Shown: in pieces, positions 63,991 through 64,000 of the stretch
Numbering within the stretch: position 1 is the stretch's first letter
Layout of the letters: each line of letters opens with the position of its first letter
NCBI GenBank assembly: GCA_003508835.1
Contig: PUFA01000285.1
Span: 62,001-126,000, forward strand
DNA length: 64,000 nucleotides
Reading direction: 5' to 3'
Source of the DNA: Eonycteris spelaea
Taxonomy: Eukaryota > Chordata > Mammalia > Chiroptera > Pteropodidae
Notes under the pieces: model-generated
The model's input: only the letters and a program-made list of their open reading frames with translations
What the model was told of the DNA's origin: nothing
The model's database searches: none
Translations under genes and position numbers: made by a program

Positions 63991-64000
63991 GGCAAACTTG

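Larger units (their letters stand above)
62304..64000 (-). other. MYO15A: MYO15A last intron (partial)
   Basis: No further MYO15A exon recognised up to the window edge. Contains MIR copies at 62490-62650 and 62895-63100 and L2 pieces at 63330-63560 and 63640-63990. Confidence 0.7.

Overview
The window is nuclear DNA of a placental mammal. It holds four spliced genes that I recognise by protein sequence: the 3' nine-tenths of FLII on +, and on - complete LLGL1, complete ALKBH5 and the last coding exon of MYO15A. This is the known mammalian MYO15A - ALKBH5 - LLGL1 - FLII order (human 17p11.2, Smith-Magenis region) read from the opposite strand. The interspersed repeats I can name are all old mammal-wide ones (MIR, L2, hAT-Charlie/MER5, MLT1). 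I saw no Alu, B1/B2, carnivore tRNA-Lys SINE, BovB/Bov-tA or horse ERE copies, so the order and species cannot be named from repeats beyond 'not an obvious primate, mouse-like rodent, carnivore, ruminant or horse'.

Layout. 1-10145: FLII (+), 27 coding exons with all reading frames continuous from about human residue 83 to the stop. 10105-27540: LLGL1 (-), 22 coding exons, a 1.3 kb 3' UTR and a CpG-island promoter; its 3' end meets and probably overlaps the FLII 3' end in an AT-rich element with poly(A) signals on both strands. 27.8-36.1 kb: gene-free, with old repeats. 36.1-57.2 kb: ALKBH5 (-), four coding exons, two large introns and a GC-rich 5' region with upstream ATGs. 57.4-61.2 kb: gene-free with L2/MIR fossils. 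61.2-64.0 kb: MYO15A 3' end (-) and part of its last intron.

The genes are neighbours, not a pathway: FLII is an LRR-gelsolin actin regulator and nuclear-receptor coactivator, LLGL1 a WD-repeat polarity protein, ALKBH5 an RNA m6A demethylase, and MYO15A a stereocilia myosin.

The most notable observation is that FLII is frame-perfect, whereas LLGL1 (exon 9 end and C-terminus) and ALKBH5 (last exon) each show one-base losses against the conserved frame, all beside short G/C runs. Assembly indels are the simplest explanation; the exon 9 case could also be rescued by a tandem AG acceptor or by in-frame retention of a 73-nt intron. I found no prokaryotic-type system, CRISPR array or novel gene cluster.
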